A stretch of 5,724 nt of DNA, from the NCBI GenBank assembly GCA_023252095.1, contig JAHEXN010000225.1, positions 1 to 5,724 of the forward strand. Direction: 5' to 3'. Source of the stretch: Actinomycetes bacterium. GTDB lineage: Bacteria; Actinomycetota; Actinomycetes; Propionibacteriales; Nocardioidaceae. The notes under the pieces are model-generated. The model saw only the letters and a list, made by a program, of their open reading frames with translations, ran no database searches and was not told the DNA's origin. A program made the position numbers and the translations under genes. Positions 1-5,649 of this stretch are shown here, piece by piece. The stretch's first letter is position 1. Each line of letters starts with the position of its first letter.

Positions 1-1
1 C

Positions 2-1147
2 GACGAGTTCGAGGCGTGGACCTCCGGCGTCGAGCCGGTCGACCGCCAGCCGGACGTCGTGCCCGACGACGTTTGCGTCGTCATGTACTCCTCCGGCACG
101 ACCGGGCGACCCAAGGGCGTGCAGCTCACGCAGCACGCCATGGTGCGGCACTGCTACGTCGGCGGCGGCGACGCGCAGTACGGAGACGGCTCGATGATGA
201 TGGTCGCGATGCCGATGTTCCACGTCGGTGGCACGTCGTACGCGCTGCTCGGACTGACGCACGGCATCCCCGCGTACGTCGTCAAGGAGGTCGACCCGAC
301 CCTCATGGCCGGCGCGATGCTGGCGGGCTGCACGCACGCGTTCCTCGTTCCGCCCGTCATCGCAGCACTGCTGCAGGCCGGCGAGCAGGCGATGGCGCTG
401 TTCGGTCGCCTGCGCCAGGTCGGCTACGGCGCCGCGCCCATGCCGCCGCCGGTCGTGCGGAAGGTCATCGAGGCCTGGCCCGACACCTCGTTCATGCAGG
501 TCTACGGCATGACCGAGTTCGGCGGGGTCATCTCAGTGCTCGACGACGCCGCCCACCGCGACCTCGAACGTCCGGAACGCCTGCTCTCGGTGGGCCAGCC
601 GGTCGAGGGCGCCGAGCTGCGCGTCGTCGACCCAGCCACGCTCGAGGACGTTCCCGCCGGCACCTCGGGCGAGCTGTGGTTCCGCACCGAGCAGGCCACG
701 ATCGGCTACCTGGGGCGCCCCGAGGCCACGGCCGAGCTCATCACCGACGACGGCTGGGTGCGCACGGGAGACGTCGGGCGGGTCGACGACGGCGGCTTCA
801 TCTTCATCGAGGACCGCATCAAGGACATGATCATCACGGGCGGCGAGAACGTGTACTCCCCCGAGGTCGAGCGTGTCCTGGCCGAGCACCCCGCAGTGCT
901 CGAGGCGGCTGTGATCGGCGTGCCCGACGACCGGTGGGGCGAGACGGTCAAGGCCGTCGTGGCCCTGCGGCCAGGCGCCGAGGCGACCGAGCAGGACCTG
1001 ATCGCCTTCACGAGGGAACACCTGGCCCACTACAAGGCCCCGACGACGATCGACGTGATCGAGGCGCTCCCCCGCAACCCCTCCGGCAAGATCCTCAAGC
1101 GCGACCTCCGCAAGCCCTACTGGGGCGACCAGCAGCGCCAGGTCTGA
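2..1147 (+). CDS. AMP-forming acyl-CoA ligase (fatty-acid/acyl-CoA synthetase), 5' end missing
   Basis: The enzyme activates a carboxylic acid with ATP to an acyl-adenylate and transfers the acyl group to coenzyme A, in the cytoplasm or at the membrane face. The reading frame is open from base 2 with no start codon that fits the family, so the gene begins outside the window; 381 codons are visible. Adenylate-forming landmarks appear in order: the phosphate-binding loop YSSGTTGRPKG at bases 86-118, the VYGMTE motif near 500-517, the RTGD motif with its ribose-binding Asp near 770, EDRIKDMIITGGENVYSPEVE-type hinge and A8 region near 810-870, and PSGK with the catalytic Lys at 1088-1090. The loop usually lies about 150-180 residues into the protein, so roughly 130-160 residues are missing. 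Nothing essential is lost in the visible part. The substrate cannot be read from sequence; a medium/long-chain fatty acid, steroid side chain or aromatic acid are all possible. The stop is TGA at 1145-1147. Confidence 0.95.
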   Translation, partial: DEFEAWTSGVEPVDRQPDVVPDDVCVVMYSSGTTGRPKGVQLTQHAMVRHCYVGGGDAQYGDGSMMMVAMPMFHVGGTSYALLGLTHGIPAYVVKEVDPTLMAGAMLAGCTHAFLVPPVIAALLQAGEQAMALFGRLRQVGYGAAPMPPPVVRKVIEAWPDTSFMQVYGMTEFGGVISVLDDAAHRDLERPERLLSVGQPVEGAELRVVDPATLEDVPAGTSGELWFRTEQATIGYLGRPEATAELITDDGWVRTGDVGRVDDGGFIFIEDRIKDMIITGGENVYSPEVERVLAEHPAVLEAAVIGVPDDRWGETVKAVVALRPGAEATEQDLIAFTREHLAHYKAPTTIDVIEALPRNPSGKILKRDLRKPYWGDQQRQV

Positions 1148-1156
1148 CCCGGCCGG

Positions 1157-1275
1157 CCGGTGGTTGAGGTGTGAGCGCCCTCTGGGGCGCGAGCCTCGAA
1201 ACCTCCCGCACGAGACCCGAACCTGACCATGGTTTCGAGGCTCGTCGCTGGCGCTCCTCACACCTCAACCACCGG
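1157..1275. repeat. Large intergenic inverted repeat (119 bp), possible two-way terminator
   Basis: The arms 1157-1175 and 1257-1275 are perfectly complementary over 19 bp (left arm CCGGTGGTTGAGGTGTGAG). A second perfect 14-bp stem lies inside, 1190-1203 with 1231-1244 (GGTTTCGAGGCTCG on the right). The two are separated by an asymmetric internal loop of 14 nt (left) and 12 nt (right), with a 27-nt apical loop. The left internal segment also makes its own small hairpin, 1175-1190 (GCGCCC, TCTG loop, GGGCGC). The element starts 10 bp after the acyl-CoA ligase stop and lies between convergent genes, so it could end transcription from both sides. There is no U-tract, as is common in actinobacteria. 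From memory, intergenic repeats built on GGTTTCGAGGCTCG...CACCTCAACCACC recur in Nocardioides- and Aeromicrobium-type genomes; that is recollection, not a search. Confidence 0.85.
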
Positions 1276-1298
1276 GAGTGCGGGCGGAGCCCCGCCCC

Positions 1299-1358
1299 TT
1301 GAGGTGCGCCCTTCGAGGCTCGTTCCTCGCACCTCAGGACCCGGAACGAGCCTCGAAA
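1299..1358. repeat. Second, degenerate copy of the intergenic repeat with interleaved stems
   Basis: The words of the larger repeat return here. TTCGAGGCTCG at 1312-1322 equals 1234-1244; CCTCGCACCTCA at 1325-1336 matches 1256-1267 at 11 of 12; CGAGCCTCGAAA at 1347-1358 equals 1190-1201. A perfect 15-bp stem pairs 1312-1326 with 1343-1357 across a 16-nt loop. A competing 9-bp stem pairs 1300-1308 with 1328-1336. The stems interleave, so they either exclude each other or form a pseudoknot. The element ends 21 bp before the stop of the minus-strand sterol carrier gene and could serve as its terminator. Confidence 0.75.
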
Positions 1359-1363
1359 GGGGT

Positions 1364-1378
1364 ACCGCAACCCGCGGT
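1364..1378 (-). terminator. Small hairpin abutting the sterol carrier gene stop (weak)
   Basis: ACCGC-AACCC-GCGGT is a perfect 5-bp stem with a 5-nt loop, immediately downstream of the minus-strand TGA at 1379-1381. A stem this short with no T-run is weak on its own; the 15-bp stem just beyond it is the better terminator candidate. Confidence 0.2.
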
Positions 1379-1738
1379 TCAGGTGAGGGGGAGGTGGGGG
1401 GTGAGGTCGGAGCGCTCGCCGCTGGCCTTCACGCGGTGGGCCGCTCTCGCTTCGCTCCACTCCAGGGTTCCTCGGGCCAGGGCGATCCAGGTCGGGGCGT
1501 CGGTCTCGACCACGGCCGGCGGCGTGCCGCGGGTGTGCTTGGCGCCCTCGATGACCTGCACCGCGGCGAACGGGGGCACCCGCACCTCGACGCTGTGCCC
1601 TGGCGAGCGCGCCTCCAGCACGGCCATGAAGTGGCGCGTGGCTGCCGCGAGGTCCGCCCGCTCGGTGCCGCCGGCGTCGAGTCGGTCGAGGACCGCCGCG
1701 AGCTCGGCGGCGGGCAGCGGGGTGAGTCGGCGGGCCAC
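1379..1738 (-). CDS. Sterol carrier family protein (bacterial SCP-like)
   Basis: A 119-residue cytoplasmic protein, probably binding lipid or acyl-CoA ligands; the bacterial family has no settled function. The fold assignment rests on the pattern VEVRVPPFAAVQVIEG (about residues 50-65), then ETDAPTWIALARGTLEWSEA (about 78-97) and the tail VKASGERSDLTPHLPL (about 103-118). The last two follow the SCP-2 layout of a Thr-Trp helix followed by a G/ASG.R..L strand and turn. The N-terminal 40 residues are an Ala/Leu/Arg-rich helical segment ending RHFMAVLEARSPG. Length fits the actinobacterial family. The start is GTG at 1736-1738; an in-frame TAG at 1748-1750 blocks any longer protein. No Shine-Dalgarno sequence is well placed, and a -10-like hexamer 6 nt upstream suggests a leaderless mRNA. 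It is divergent from the MpaB-family gene across 68 bp and convergent with the acyl-CoA ligase. Related genes often sit near purine-synthesis genes in actinobacteria, but none is visible here. Confidence 0.85.
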   Translation of the reverse strand: MARRLTPLPAAELAAVLDRLDAGGTERADLAAATRHFMAVLEARSPGHSVEVRVPPFAAVQVIEGAKHTRGTPPAVVETDAPTWIALARGTLEWSEARAAHRVKASGERSDLTPHLPLT

Positions 1739-1744
1739 CCGGTC

Positions 1745-1750
1745 AGGCTA
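1745..1750 (-). promoter_or_regulatory. Candidate -10 box for the sterol carrier gene (leaderless)
   Basis: On the minus strand TAGCCT fits the actinobacterial TANNNT -10 consensus and ends 6 nt before the GTG start, so transcription would begin at or next to the start codon. I see no good -35 hexamer at 16-18 bp. The hexamer is short, so the match could be chance; the spacing is what makes it credible. Confidence 0.45.
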
Positions 1751-1794
1751 GTCGCCCTCAGCCGTCACGATCGGCGGGGCGGGGGCAGCCGGGG

Positions 1795-1800
1795 CACACT
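1795..1800 (+). promoter_or_regulatory. Candidate -10 box for the MpaB-family gene (leaderless)
   Basis: CACACT keeps the two most conserved -10 positions (A at 2, T at 6) and is followed by exactly 6 nt (GGCGGC) before ATG 1807. The only G-rich run that could act as a ribosome binding site, GGGG at 1791-1794, lies 12 nt from the ATG, too far to be ideal. The spacing mirrors that of the divergent gene. Confidence 0.35.
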
Positions 1801-1806
1801 GGCGGC

Positions 1807-2658
1807 ATGGACCCCCGCGCACGTCTCGGCGAGCTGATCTTCGCCCGCGTCGCGGGCGACGACGGCCCGGCGCATCGCGACCGCATCCACCTCGCCGAGG
1901 GTCCGCGCCGGTTCGGCCCCGACTCGTCGATCGTGCAGGTGCACGGCGATGCGTCGATGTTCATCGGCGGCATCCGGGCGCTGCTGCTGCAGTCGCTGCA
2001 CCCCCTCGCGATGGCGGCGGTCGACCAGCACTCGGGGTTCCGTGGCGACCCGTGGGGTCGCCTCCAGCGCACGAGCCACTTCCTCGCCACCACGACGTTC
2101 GGCACCGAGGCCGACGCCGACCGCATGGTGCGCGCGGTTCGCGCCGTCCACGACACGATCACGGGCACCGCGCCCGACGGCCGGCCGTACGCGGCGTCCG
2201 ACCCGCACCTGCTGCGCTGGGTGCACGTCGCCGAGGTCGACAGCTTCCTGCGCGCGCACGACCGCTACGGCGCGAATCCGCTCGACGCCGCCGGACGCGA
2301 CCAGTACCTCGCCGAGGCGGCCGTCGTCGCCCGGCAGCTCGGCGCCGAGCACGTCCCGGAGTCGGTCGCCGAGCTCGAGCAGGCGCTGGCCGACTACCGG
2401 CCGGAGCTCCAGAGCACCCCGGCTGCTCGGCGGACTGCGCGCTTCCTCCTGGTGAACCCGCCGGTGCCGCTGCCGCTCCGCGCCCCCTACGCGCTGCTCG
2501 CCGGCGCTGCCGTGGGCCTGCTCCCCCGGTGGGCCCGGCTGCCCCTGCGGCTGCCGTGGCTCCCGGTCACGGAGTCGACCGCGATCCGCCTCGGCGGCGA
2601 GACCGCGGTGCGCACGATCCGTTGGGCGATGACCCCTCCAGCGTCGAGCGTCAGCTGA
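1807..2658 (+). CDS. Oxygenase MpaB family protein (DUF2236)
   Basis: A 283-residue member of the DUF2236/MpaB family. These are related to latex-clearing protein, which uses haem b for oxidative cleavage; fungal MpaB acts in mycophenolic acid synthesis. The bacterial substrate is unknown. Hallmarks visible: an N-terminal lead with GDAS/F.GG (about 47-55), the core LLLQSLHPLAMAAVDQHSGF (59-78), GDPWGRLQRTSHFLATTTFG (80-99), H115 in the VRAVHDTITG helix, DGRPYAASDPHLLRWVHVAEVDSF (124-147) with H134 and H140, and a C-terminal hydrophobic stretch PLPLRAPYALLAGAAVGLLP (221-240). The conserved His residues are candidates for haem ligands by analogy; I cannot assign axial ligands. There is no signal peptide, and the 221-240 stretch may be membrane-associated. 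ATG 1807 is the natural family start, without a strong Shine-Dalgarno sequence. Its last 8 bases overlap the convergent hydrolase gene. Proximity to the SCP-like and acyl-CoA ligase genes is compatible with lipid metabolism but does not prove it. Confidence 0.9.
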   Translation: MDPRARLGELIFARVAGDDGPAHRDRIHLAEGPRRFGPDSSIVQVHGDASMFIGGIRALLLQSLHPLAMAAVDQHSGFRGDPWGRLQRTSHFLATTTFGTEADADRMVRAVRAVHDTITGTAPDGRPYAASDPHLLRWVHVAEVDSFLRAHDRYGANPLDAAGRDQYLAEAAVVARQLGAEHVPESVAELEQALADYRPELQSTPAARRTARFLLVNPPVPLPLRAPYALLAGAAVGLLPRWARLPLRLPWLPVTESTAIRLGGETAVRTIRWAMTPPASSVS

Positions 2659-3535
2659 TCGGGACGACGCGCTCGAGGAAGTCGAGGTAGTCGGCGACCG
2701 CCGCCTCGAACGGCTCACCGAGATAGATGTCGAAGTGGCCGACGTCGTGGTGGCGCACCTCGACCATGGACGAGCGCGCGAGCTGGCGCGTCGCGGTGGG
2801 GGCGGGTGCCACGGTGTCGCGATCGCACACCGCGGCGAGCACCGGCGTGCGGATGGCCTTCACCTTGCGGCCCGGGCCGTAGAGCATGACCTCGACCGCG
2901 GCCCGGCCCGCCATCCTGTTCTCGAAGTCAGGCGCCTCCGTGGTCAGGGCGCGCATCGCGGGCTCGGCGTCCGGGGCAGTCATCAGCGCAGTGCTCCCTG
3001 CGGCGCCCGAGCCCGCGACGTAGACCGGCGCGCGACGGAACAGGCGTGCGACGAGGTCACGGAGCGCCACCCACGTGACCTTGAGCGAGGTCACCGTGGG
3101 CACGACCCGGAGCGAGGCGATGCCGTCGGTGAACGGGCACTGGGCGATCGCGGCGGCGAGGTCGTCACGGCGCGCGAGCGTGAGGGCGTGGCCGCCTCCG
3201 AAGCTCGTGCCCCAGACCACGACACGCCCAGGGTCGACTCCCGGGAGCGTGCGCGCGAAGGCGATGGCCGCGTCCCAGTCCTCCAGCTGGCACTTGACCG
3301 ACAGCACCTGCCGCGGCTCACCGCCACTCCCCCCGAAGCTGCGGTAGTCGAAGGCGAGCGCCGCGTAGCCGGCCCCCGTGAAACGCCGGGCGAAGGCGTC
3401 GAGCCCGGCTGACTTGACGTAGCCCAGGCCGTGACCGAGCACGACGACCGGCACCGGCCCCGCCGAGTCAGCCGGGGCATAGGCCCACGCCTCCACCGGG
3501 GTGCCGTGCACGTCGAAGGTCACCGTGGTGCGCAT
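2651..3535 (-). CDS. Alpha/beta hydrolase (dienelactone hydrolase/S15-like), substrate unknown
   Basis: A 294-residue alpha/beta-fold serine hydrolase with no signal peptide, so probably cytoplasmic. The parts are in canonical order: a beta-hairpin opening (MRTTVTFDVHGTPVEAWAYAP), the oxyanion-hole turn LGHGLG (33-38), FDYRSFGGSGG (62-72), the nucleophile elbow WGTSFGGG with Ser111 (108-115), a cap insert around 140-215, the acid in VCDRDTVAP (Asp240 preferred, Asp238 the alternative), and the catalytic His267 in DVGHFDIY. All triad residues are present. Likely reactions are hydrolysis of an ester, lactone or amide; the substrate cannot be told. It starts 16 bp after cobU on the same strand. 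Only a weak CGGA lies 7 nt before the ATG, which fits expression as the second gene of a cobU transcript. Nothing links it chemically to cobalamin. Its stop is shared in a palindrome with the MpaB-family gene. Confidence 0.9.
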   Translation of the reverse strand: MRTTVTFDVHGTPVEAWAYAPADSAGPVPVVVLGHGLGYVKSAGLDAFARRFTGAGYAALAFDYRSFGGSGGEPRQVLSVKCQLEDWDAAIAFARTLPGVDPGRVVVWGTSFGGGHALTLARRDDLAAAIAQCPFTDGIASLRVVPTVTSLKVTWVALRDLVARLFRRAPVYVAGSGAAGSTALMTAPDAEPAMRALTTEAPDFENRMAGRAAVEVMLYGPGRKVKAIRTPVLAAVCDRDTVAPAPTATRQLARSSMVEVRHHDVGHFDIYLGEPFEAAVADYLDFLERVVPIS

Positions 3536-3551
3536 CTCGAGGTCCGATCGC

Positions 3552-4082
3552 TCAGAGGGTCAGAACGCGACCTGCGACGACCAGGAGAACCTGGTCGCAC
3601 TCGGCCGCGACGGCCTGGTTGGCGCGACCGAGCATGTCACGGAACAGCCGACCTGACCGGTGCTCGGGCACGACGCCCATCCCGACCTCGTTCGTGACCA
3701 CGACGATCGACCGCTCGCTCTCGGCCACGGCGCGGGCGACCGCGGCGATGCGCTCGCGCAGCACAGGCTCCCAGTCGTCCTGCACCGCGTCCCACGCGTC
3801 GAGCTCGTCGAGCTGGGCCGTGATCCAGGTGCCCAGGCAGTCGACGATGACGGCGCCCTCCGCCGCCGCGATCGCCTCCGGCAGCTCGATCGACTCGACC
3901 GTGGTCCAGTGCCCGGGTCGGCGGGAGCGGTGCGAGGCGACGCGCGCCGCCCAGTCGGGGTCGTCCTCGACCTCGGGCGGGGGGCCGGGCGCGACGTAGG
4001 TGACGACTGGCTCACCGACCACCAACGACTCCGCGTGGAAGGACTTGCCCGAGCGGGCTCCGCCGGTCACGAGCACCTTCAT
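3552..4082 (-). CDS. cobU: CobU: adenosylcobinamide kinase / adenosylcobinamide-phosphate guanylyltransferase
   Basis: This bifunctional cytoplasmic enzyme phosphorylates adenosylcobinamide and then attaches GMP, giving adenosylcobinamide-GDP for nucleotide-loop assembly of vitamin B12. At 176 residues it is close to the usual ~180. Landmarks: the P-loop GGARSGKS (7-14), RVASHRSRRPGHWTTVE (47-63) whose His51 matches the guanylylated His of Salmonella CobU, the Walker-B-like VIVDCLGTW (78-86), VVTNEVGMGVVPEHRSGRLFRDMLGRANQ (128-156) and a C-terminal LLVVAGRVL strand. I chose ATG 4082 because GGGAG ends 5 nt upstream and MKVLVTGG is the family's normal beginning. An in-frame ATG at 4094 would add four residues (MGVA) but lacks a well-placed ribosome site. 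The usual partners cobT, cobS and cobC/cobD are not in the window, so this is a detached cob gene here. The alpha/beta hydrolase follows it by 16 bp. Confidence 0.95.
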   Translation of the reverse strand: MKVLVTGGARSGKSFHAESLVVGEPVVTYVAPGPPPEVEDDPDWAARVASHRSRRPGHWTTVESIELPEAIAAAEGAVIVDCLGTWITAQLDELDAWDAVQDDWEPVLRERIAAVARAVAESERSIVVVTNEVGMGVVPEHRSGRLFRDMLGRANQAVAAECDQVLLVVAGRVLTL

Positions 4083-4087
4083 GGCCA

Positions 4088-4092
4088 CTCCC
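4088..4092 (-). promoter_or_regulatory. Ribosome binding site that decides the cobU start
   Basis: On the minus strand GGGAG lies 5 nt before ATG 4082. It sits inside the four extra codons that a start at 4094 would give, so it favours the shorter protein. Confidence 0.6.
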
Positions 4093-4117
4093 ATCGGTCG
4101 GCACCGTCAGTCACCTC

Positions 4118-4123
4118 AGGGTA
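4118..4123 (-). promoter_or_regulatory. Candidate -10 box for the cobU-hydrolase unit
   Basis: On the minus strand TACCCT fits TANNNT. A start about 7 nt downstream (near 4111) would give a leader of roughly 29 nt before ATG 4082, long enough to hold the GGGAG site but too short for a cobalamin riboswitch. The hexamer at a 17-bp spacing (TCGGAC) is a poor -35. Confidence 0.35.
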
Positions 4124-4154
4124 GGCCACGGCGATCTGCGGTCCGAGTGCCGAC

Positions 4155-4184
4155 TTGCGCCCCGGCCCTGCGGTGCCAGAGTGT
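4155..4184 (+). promoter_or_regulatory. Weak candidate promoter for the permease
   Basis: TTGCGC at 4155-4160 resembles a -35 box. Possible -10 partners are CAGAGT (4177-4182, 16-bp spacer) or GAGTGT (4179-4184, 18-bp spacer), each keeping only the A2 and T6 positions. It lies in the 140-bp gap between divergent cobU and the permease, which must hold promoters for both sides; the exact boxes are uncertain. Confidence 0.2.
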
Positions 4185-4210
4185 CGGGAACGGCCGCACC
4201 ACGTTCGACG

Positions 4211-4215
4211 AGGAG
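4211..4215 (+). promoter_or_regulatory. Ribosome binding site that decides the permease start
   Basis: AGGAG lies 7 nt before ATG 4223, the ideal distance. The ATG at 4217 is only 1 nt away from it, too close to be used. An in-frame GTG at 4181 lies upstream of it with no comparable site. Confidence 0.7.
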
Positions 4216-4222
4216 CATGCCC

Positions 4223-5620
4223 ATGACCGACGCGTCGACCACAGACCAGCGGGAACCGGCACCGACCGAGGACCTGCAGCGGGCCATCGGAGGCCCGCTC
4301 CTGTTCTTCTACGTCCTCGGCGACGTGCTCGGATCGGGCATCTACGCCTTGATCGGCGTCATGGCCTTCACGGTGGGAGGGGCATTCTGGCTCTCGTTCG
4401 TGATCGGTGTCGCGATCGCCCTGCTGACGGGCTTCGCCTACGCCGAGCTCATCACGAAGTACCCGCAGGCCGCGGGCGCCGCGCTGTACGCCCACAAGGC
4501 GTTCAAGAGCCCGCCCGTCACGTTCCTCGTGACGTTCTGCCTGCTCGCGGCCACGATCGCCGCGGCCGGCACGCTCGCGCGAGTCTTCGGCGGCACGTAC
4601 TTCGAGTCGATCACGAAGGGCACGATCCTCGAGGGCACGTCGACCACGACGGTCGCGATCATCTTCATCATCACCCTGTCGCTGCTCAACTTCCGCGGCA
4701 TCAGCGAGTCGGTGTGGGCCAACGCGATCATGACCGCGGTCGAGTCGATCGGACTCGCGATCGTGCTGCTCGTCGGCGTGCTGGTGGTCGTGAACGGCGA
4801 CGCGAACTTCAGCCAGCCGTTCGACCTCAACGACGGCAACCCGGCGCTCGTGGTGCTCAGCGGCGTCGCCCTCGCGTTCTTCGCGATGACCGGGTTCGAG
4901 AACGCAGCCAACATCGCCGAGGAGGTCCGCGAACCCAGCAAAGTGTTCCCGAAGGCGCTCCTGGGCGGCATGGCCACGGCTGGCGTGCTCTACATGGTCA
5001 TCGCCTTCATCGCCTCGATGGTCGCCCCGATCGAGGACCTCGCGAAGGACGGTGGCGAGGGCGGCAGCCTCCTGACCGTGGTGCAGGCCGGGCCGCTCGC
5101 GGTCCCCGACGAGATCTTCGCGGTCATCGCGCTGATCGCCGTGACCAACACCGCGCTCGTCTCGCTCGTCGCCCAGTCGCGCATCATGTACGGGATGGCG
5201 AAGCAGGGCATCGTGCCCCGCATCTTCGCCCGCACGCACGCCACCCGGCGCACACCGTGGGTCTCGATCATCTTCACGGCGAGCCTCGTGTGCGTGCTGC
5301 TCGCCACGGCCGACGTCGACCGGCTCGCCACCGTGACCGTGCTGTTCCTGATCGTCGTCTACGGCATGGTCTGCACGTCGGCCCTCGTGCTGCGTCGCGG
5401 GTCCGGGGTCGACCACGAGCACTACCGTGCGCCGACGTTCCTGCTCTACGCGGGCGTCGTCGCCAACGCAGGCATCCTCGTGCACACCGCGATCGACGAC
5501 CCTGGCTCTCTGGTGTGGTGCGGTGGCATCCTGCTGATGGGCGTGGTCCTGTACTTCGTCAACCGGCTCGTCATGAAGGGCGACCCGCAGTCCATCGATC
5601 CGGCCGAGCTCACCGGCTGA
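4223..5620 (+). CDS. APC-superfamily amino acid permease
   Basis: A 465-residue inner-membrane transporter of the amino acid-polyamine-organocation superfamily, expected to import amino acids or related amines by proton symport or exchange. Twelve hydrophobic segments can be drawn, near residues 25-47, 52-75, 97-121, 143-158, 165-190, 207-226, 245-268, 296-316, 345-362, 368-390, 404-423 and 429-450. The diagnostic unwound TM1 motif GSGIYALIG is at 37-45. TM6 carries FFAMTGFENAANIAEEVREPSK (219-240), and the TM8 loop has AQSRIMYGMAKQGIVP (317-332), both strongly APC-like. The N-tail is polar and cytoplasmic (TEDLQRAIGG before TM1). The C-tail is only about 15 residues, so there is no fused regulatory domain. 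The start follows AGGAG at 4211-4215. The substrate is not evident; cationic or neutral amino acids are both possible. A universal stress protein gene begins 29 bp downstream, so the two probably share a transcript. It is divergent from cobU. Confidence 0.93.
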   Translation: MTDASTTDQREPAPTEDLQRAIGGPLLFFYVLGDVLGSGIYALIGVMAFTVGGAFWLSFVIGVAIALLTGFAYAELITKYPQAAGAALYAHKAFKSPPVTFLVTFCLLAATIAAAGTLARVFGGTYFESITKGTILEGTSTTTVAIIFIITLSLLNFRGISESVWANAIMTAVESIGLAIVLLVGVLVVVNGDANFSQPFDLNDGNPALVVLSGVALAFFAMTGFENAANIAEEVREPSKVFPKALLGGMATAGVLYMVIAFIASMVAPIEDLAKDGGEGGSLLTVVQAGPLAVPDEIFAVIALIAVTNTALVSLVAQSRIMYGMAKQGIVPRIFARTHATRRTPWVSIIFTASLVCVLLATADVDRLATVTVLFLIVVYGMVCTSALVLRRGSGVDHEHYRAPTFLLYAGVVANAGILVHTAIDDPGSLVWCGGILLMGVVLYFVNRLVMKGDPQSIDPAELTG

Positions 5621-5639
5621 CCTGAGCTCACACACCACT

Positions 5640-5644
5640 AGGGG
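5640..5644 (+). promoter_or_regulatory. Ribosome binding site of the universal stress protein gene
   Basis: AGGGG ends 5 nt before ATG 5650. It gives the downstream gene its own translation start within the short gap after the permease, and supports that start codon. Confidence 0.5.
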
Positions 5645-5649
5645 TAGCC

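Noticed and set aside
16..1167. A 383-codon plus-strand frame overlapping the acyl-CoA ligase
   Set aside because: Low-complexity Arg/Ala/Gly product; the frame starting at base 2 carries all adenylate-forming motifs.
1148..1378. CRISPR array or insertion sequence in the repeat-rich gap
   Set aside because: The repeats are inverted and irregular, without uniform spacers, and no transposase frame or flanking target duplication is seen.
1229..1837. Two plus-strand frames across the repeat gap and the sterol carrier gene
   Set aside because: They translate the inverted repeat and the antisense of the SCP-like gene, and no family pattern is visible in either.
1765..2718. A 317-codon minus-strand frame opposite the MpaB-family gene
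   Set aside because: Arg-rich, no motif; antisense shadow of the conserved MpaB frame.
4083..4222. Possible cobalamin riboswitch ahead of cobU (a GCCACT word at 4085)
   Set aside because: The word is on the wrong strand and inside the alternative cobU start; the gap is too short for the ~200-nt element and no B12-box context is visible.
4181..4222. Longer permease N-terminus from GTG 4181 or ATG 4217
   Set aside because: AGGAG at 4211-4215 is placed correctly only for ATG 4223; the extra residues are not needed by the family.
4000..5625. A 541-codon plus-strand frame overlapping cobU and the permease
   Set aside because: Arg/His/Ala-rich, motif-free product in an alternative frame of the permease; a by-product of high GC.
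4079..5638. A 519-codon open frame on the minus strand opposite the permease
   Set aside because: Its product is dominated by Asp, His, Arg and Glu with no recognisable fold, as expected of the antisense of a GC-rich membrane protein gene; the plus-strand frame has clear APC motifs.
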